Positions 4,440 to 7,394 of a stretch of 7,394 nucleotides of DNA are shown in pieces. The stretch covers positions 1 through 7,394 of the forward strand of contig CAJLYL010000081.1 of NCBI GenBank assembly GCA_905210855.1. The letters are read 5' to 3'. Under the pieces are notes generated by a model. That model searched no databases. It was not told the origin of the DNA and saw only the letters and a program-made list of their open reading frames with translations. The translations under genes and the position numbers were made by a program. Origin of the DNA: an uncultured Clostridia bacterium (GTDB lineage Bacteria > Bacillota > Clostridia > UMGS1810). Numbering within the stretch: position 1 is the first letter of the stretch; each line of letters begins with the position of its first letter.

Positions 4440-6584
4440 CTACACATCTCTCATAGTCAGCGATATCCGTTTTTTATCCTTGTTTACCTCGAGCACCTTC
4501 ACCTTTACCACATCCCCGACAGCGAGCACATCCGTGGGGTGCTTGACATAGGAGTTGCTTATCTGCGAAATATGCACCAAGCCGTCCTGGTGAACGCCGA
4601 TATCCACAAAGGCGCCGAAGTCTATTACGTTGCGCACCGTGCCGGTGAGCACCATGCCGGGGCGCAAATCCTCAAGCTGCATAATATCTTTCATGAGCAC
4701 AGGGCGCGGCATCTCGTCTCTGGGGTCGCGGTCGGGCTTGAGCAGGGAATCCGCAATGTCCGTCACGGTCGGCATACCTACGCCGTGGTCGGCGCAGAAT
4801 TTTTTCATATCTATCTTTTTCATGCGCGGTTTGAGCTCGCCGAGCGAGCCGCGGCGCACATCGTCGGCGGTGTAGCCGACTGCTGCGAGCAAATCCGCCG
4901 CCACGCCGTATGACTCGGGGTGTACGCTTGTGGAGTCGAACACCTGCTCCGCGCCGCTTATCTTCAAAAATCCTGCGCACTGCGTAAATGCCTTTTCGCC
5001 GAGCTTGGACACCTTGAGCAGCTGTTTCCGCGATGAAAATCTGCCGTTGGCGTCGCGGTATGCCACGATGTTTTTCGCCACGGTGCCGTTTATGCCGGCA
5101 ACATAGGACAGCAGAGCCGCCGAGGCGGTGTTCAGGTCAACCCCCACGCTGTTTACGCAGTTTTCCACCACGCCGGCAAGCGCGGACGAAAGCTCCTTTT
5201 GATTCATGTCGTGCTGATACTGCCCCACGCCGATTGCCTTGGGGTCGATTTTTACAAGCTCGGAGAGCGGGTCCTGAATTCTGCGCGCTATGGACGCGGC
5301 GCTGCGCTGCTCCACGGTGAAATCGGGGAACTCCTCGCTCGCAAGCTTGGACGCGGAGTATACGGACGCGCCTGCCTCGCTAACCATGGTGTAATACACC
5401 TCGCGCCCTATGCCGCGCAGCACGTCGCTGATGAATATCTCCGATTCCTTTGAAGCAGTGCCGTTGCCTATGGCAACCAGGTTTACGTCATATTTTTCTA
5501 TAAGCTCCGTCACAATGCGCGCGCTCTTCTCCTTGTCGTGGTGGGGCAGGGTGCAAAAGATGACCCCTGTGTTGCGCACCATGCCCGTGTCGTCCACAAC
5601 GGCAAGCTTGCAGCCGGTGCGGTAGCCCGGGTCAACGCCGAGCACGCGCAGCCCCTTAAACGGCGGCTGCATGAGCAGATGATACAGATTTTTTGAGAAA
5701 AGACCTATTGCCTCTTTTTCCGCTTTTTCCGTGAGCTCGGCGCGGATTTCGCGCTCTGTTGACGGCTCGATAAGGCGTTTGTAGGCGTCGTTCACCGTGT
5801 CGGTGAGTATGCTCTCAAATATGGACGGATGGATGATTTTTTTGCGCAGATAGGCTGTTATTGCCTCTGCGTCCGCCTCGACGCTTACCTTGAGGAAGCC
5901 CTCCTTTTCGCCTCTGTTCATGGCAAGTACGCGGTGCGGCGCAACGCTCCTTACCGTCTGCGAAAAATCATAGTACATTGAGTACACCGAATCGTCCTCG
6001 GTTGTGCCCGTGCTCCTTATTAAGCCGTCGGAGAAGGTTTTTTGCCTGATGTATTTGCGGTAGTCCGCGTCGTCCGATATCATCTCGGCAATTATGTCGC
6101 ACGCGCCGGCGAGCGCGGCCTCGGCGGACTCCACGCCCTTTTCTTCATCAATGTAATCCGCGGCTACGTCGAGCGGATTGCCGCTCTTTTGCGCCTGCGC
6201 ACAGATAATTGCCGCCAGCGGCTCCAGCCCCCTCTCCTTGGCAATGGACGCACGGGTGCGCCTCTTCGGGCGATAGGGGCGATAGATGTCCTCAAGCTCT
6301 GCCAGGGTGAGCGCAGCGTCTATTTTGAGCTTCAGTTCATCCGTGAGCTTGCCCTGCTCGTCTATCAGCTTGACAATCTCGCTGCGGCGCGCGTCGAGCG
6401 AGCGCAGATATTCGAGCCGTGCGCCGAATTCACGCAAAACCGCATCGTCAAGCGAGCCGGTCGCCTCTTTGCGGTAGCGCGCTATAAAAGGAATGGTGTT
6501 GCCTTCGTCAATGAGCTTTACGGTGTTCTCAACCTGCCACGGCTGCAATCCGAGCTCCGCGCTGATTATTTTTATCTCATTCAT
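4440..6584 (-). CDS. tex: RNA-binding transcriptional accessory protein Tex
   Basis: Tex is a conserved nucleic-acid-binding factor, related to eukaryotic Spt6, that associates with transcription. The 714-residue product shows the complete family layout. The N-terminal helical region contains IPFIARYRKEATGSLDD (31-47) and LEDIYRPYRPKRRTRA (97-112). A YqgF/RNase H-like domain begins at GVDPGYRTGCK (316-326) with AIGNGTASKESE (371-382). Helix-hairpin-helix repeats lie in about 477-545 (VDLNTASAALLSYVAGING...). A C-terminal S1 RNA-binding domain (about 642-712) includes GTVRNVIDFGAFVDIGVHQDG and ends close to the stop. Length is typical. The ATG at 6584 lies one nucleotide after the rsuA stop, and its Shine-Dalgarno AGAGGAGA is made of the last rsuA codons, so translation is likely coupled. 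The transcript probably ends at the 4301-4332 hairpin. A precise cellular role in this organism cannot be deduced. Confidence 0.97.
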   Translation of the reverse strand: MNEIKIISAELGLQPWQVENTVKLIDEGNTIPFIARYRKEATGSLDDAVLREFGARLEYLRSLDARRSEIVKLIDEQGKLTDELKLKIDAALTLAELEDIYRPYRPKRRTRASIAKERGLEPLAAIICAQAQKSGNPLDVAADYIDEEKGVESAEAALAGACDIIAEMISDDADYRKYIRQKTFSDGLIRSTGTTEDDSVYSMYYDFSQTVRSVAPHRVLAMNRGEKEGFLKVSVEADAEAITAYLRKKIIHPSIFESILTDTVNDAYKRLIEPSTEREIRAELTEKAEKEAIGLFSKNLYHLLMQPPFKGLRVLGVDPGYRTGCKLAVVDDTGMVRNTGVIFCTLPHHDKEKSARIVTELIEKYDVNLVAIGNGTASKESEIFISDVLRGIGREVYYTMVSEAGASVYSASKLASEEFPDFTVEQRSAASIARRIQDPLSELVKIDPKAIGVGQYQHDMNQKELSSALAGVVENCVNSVGVDLNTASAALLSYVAGINGTVAKNIVAYRDANGRFSSRKQLLKVSKLGEKAFTQCAGFLKISGAEQVFDSTSVHPESYGVAADLLAAVGYTADDVRRGSLGELKPRMKKIDMKKFCADHGVGMPTVTDIADSLLKPDRDPRDEMPRPVLMKDIMQLEDLRPGMVLTGTVRNVIDFGAFVDIGVHQDGLVHISQISNSYVKHPTDVLAVGDVVKVKVLEVNKDKKRISLTMRDV

Positions 6585-6600
6585 GTTATTTCTCCTCTAA
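6585..6600 (-). promoter_or_regulatory. tex ribosome-binding site inside the end of rsuA
   Basis: Read on the minus strand, the last rsuA codons Leu-Glu-Glu-Lys-stop are TTA GAG GAG AAA TAA, and tex starts after a single C. The GAGGAG needed for tex initiation is therefore coding sequence of rsuA. A ribosome ending rsuA would lie on the tex start site, which supports translational coupling. Confidence 0.75.
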
Positions 6601-7287
6601 TTTGTCAATTTCTTCATCGGTCAGCTCTCTGTACTCGCCTGTCTTCAGGTTTTCGTCAAGCGGCAGATTGCCCATTCTGACGCGCTTAAGGTAAGTCACG
6701 GTTTTGCCCCTTGCCTCAAACATACGCTTTACCTGATGAAATTTGCCCTCGCACAGGGTAACGAAGCTTTGATTTGCCCCGTCTGCGCGTTCTAAGAGTG
6801 CAGCCATGCACACATAGCCGTCGTCAAGCGTTACTCCGCGCTCAAACGCAGCTACGTCGTCATCGGTAATCGGCAGGTCGGTCTGCGCCAGATATTTTTT
6901 GCGGATATGTTTTTTCGGCGAGAGTATTCTGTGGCAGAGCGCGCCGTCGTTTGTGAGAATGAGCATACCCTCGGTGTCTATGTCAAGCCGCCCTGCCGGA
7001 AACGGCTCAAAACTGAGCGAATAGCTGTCCAGCAAATCCGTCACGACGGGCAGGCGCTTGTCATAAGTTGCGCTCACATAGCCGTCGGGTTTGTTCATCA
7101 TTATGCAGATGTATTTTTTGTAGCCGATTTTTTTGCCGTTTATGCACACTGCCGCGGCGTCGGGCACATGAAACGACGGGTCGCGGACAGGGGCGCCGTC
7201 AACGGTGACGGCGCCCGAGCGCACGAGGGATTTAATTTCCTTTCTTGTGCCGACGCCGCTGTCGGCAAGGTATTTGTCAAGTCGCAT
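6586..7287 (-). CDS. rsuA: 16S rRNA pseudouridine synthase, RsuA family
   Basis: Isomerises a uridine in 16S rRNA, expected to be U516 by homology to E. coli RsuA. The 233-residue protein starts with an S4 RNA-binding domain (MRLDKYLADSGVGTRKE, domain about 1-57). The catalytic domain has MMNKPDGYVSA (63-73), the catalytic loop FPAGRLDIDTEGMLILTNDG (96-115) with nucleophile Asp102, and the C-terminal EGKFHQVKRMFEARG signature typical of RsuA/RluB/RluE enzymes. RsuA is preferred over RluB by the short length and the HQVKRMF form, but substrate assignment is inference. The ATG at 7287 is preceded by AAGGAGA with normal spacing. It is the first gene of a minus-strand pair with tex. No clear promoter is visible in the 107 nt upstream, which hold a palindrome. 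Confidence 0.95.
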   Translation of the reverse strand: MRLDKYLADSGVGTRKEIKSLVRSGAVTVDGAPVRDPSFHVPDAAAVCINGKKIGYKKYICIMMNKPDGYVSATYDKRLPVVTDLLDSYSLSFEPFPAGRLDIDTEGMLILTNDGALCHRILSPKKHIRKKYLAQTDLPITDDDVAAFERGVTLDDGYVCMAALLERADGANQSFVTLCEGKFHQVKRMFEARGKTVTYLKRVRMGNLPLDENLKTGEYRELTDEEIDKLEEK

Positions 7288-7337
7288 ATTTTCTCCTTGT
7301 TTTTGTGTTTGGTTTGGTGAAGGGGGGTGTTCTCACC

Positions 7338-7381
7338 TGCGGGTTCGGTCGGCGATAAACGGTTGCCACCGGCAACCCGCA
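7338..7381. repeat. Mutually exclusive inverted repeats upstream of rsuA
   Basis: TGCGGGTT (7338-7345) is the exact reverse complement of AACCCGCA (7374-7381). Within that span GGTTGCC (7361-7367) pairs exactly with GGCAACC (7371-7377) around ACC. The two pairings share bases 7374-7377 and cannot form together. A third option pairs GGGTG (7325-7329) with CACCC (7380-7384). The region lies 50-100 nt upstream of rsuA on the minus strand and is cut off by the window end. It could be a dispersed palindromic repeat or part of a leader; neither is shown. Confidence 0.45.
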
Positions 7382-7394
7382 CCCTTGCACAGGG

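Noticed and set aside
4389..4913. 174-codon plus-strand frame over palindrome B and the tex 3' end
   Set aside because: It is antisense to the conserved S1 domain of Tex and shows no protein-like features.
1..7394. CRISPR array, tRNA, rRNA, transposase or phage genes
   Set aside because: No regularly spaced repeats, no tRNA-like cloverleaf and no mobile-element protein was seen on either strand.

Overview
The window is a compact housekeeping segment of a bacterial chromosome. The source is probably a Gram-positive anaerobe of the class Clostridia, perhaps an Oscillospirales-like gut lineage. This rests on strong purine-rich Shine-Dalgarno sites before all genes (AAAGGAGA, AGAGGAGA, AAGGAGA), the clostridial style of the AlaRS, RsuA and Tex proteins, and intergenic spaces packed with palindromes. 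The lineage is inferred from protein style only; no search was run.

Layout. Positions 1-78 hold a perfect 9-bp palindrome and the Shine-Dalgarno of rsmA. Three plus-strand genes follow: rsmA (79-942, 16S rRNA dimethyladenosine transferase), alaS (1058-3682, alanyl-tRNA synthetase, with its own sigma-A-type promoter in the 115-nt gap) and a HinT-like HIT-family gene (3883-4227). Two minus-strand genes converge on them: rsuA (7287-6586, 16S rRNA pseudouridine synthase) and tex (6584-4440, RNA-binding accessory factor). These two are separated by one nucleotide and look translationally coupled. The 4228-4439 gap between the converging hit and tex genes holds three stacked hairpins: a strong rho-independent terminator for hit, a bidirectional A-tract/T-tract hairpin able to end tex, and a 70-nt long-arm palindrome.

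Functionally, four of the five genes serve translation or RNA metabolism: two modify 16S rRNA (RsmA at the 3'-end helix, RsuA near position 516), one charges tRNA-Ala, and one is a nucleic-acid-binding factor. The fifth is a small nucleotide hydrolase. All five coding regions look intact.

I found no convincing new biological system. The parts the genes do not explain are the intergenic palindromes: 11-32, 3694-3787, 3799-3822, 4346-4415 and 7338-7381. Two of them (3694-3787 and 4346-4415) share a plan of long AT-rich arms around a GC-rich, CTCG-containing core with its own small hairpin. They may be members of a dispersed, non-coding palindromic repeat family. That needs a genome-wide search to confirm.
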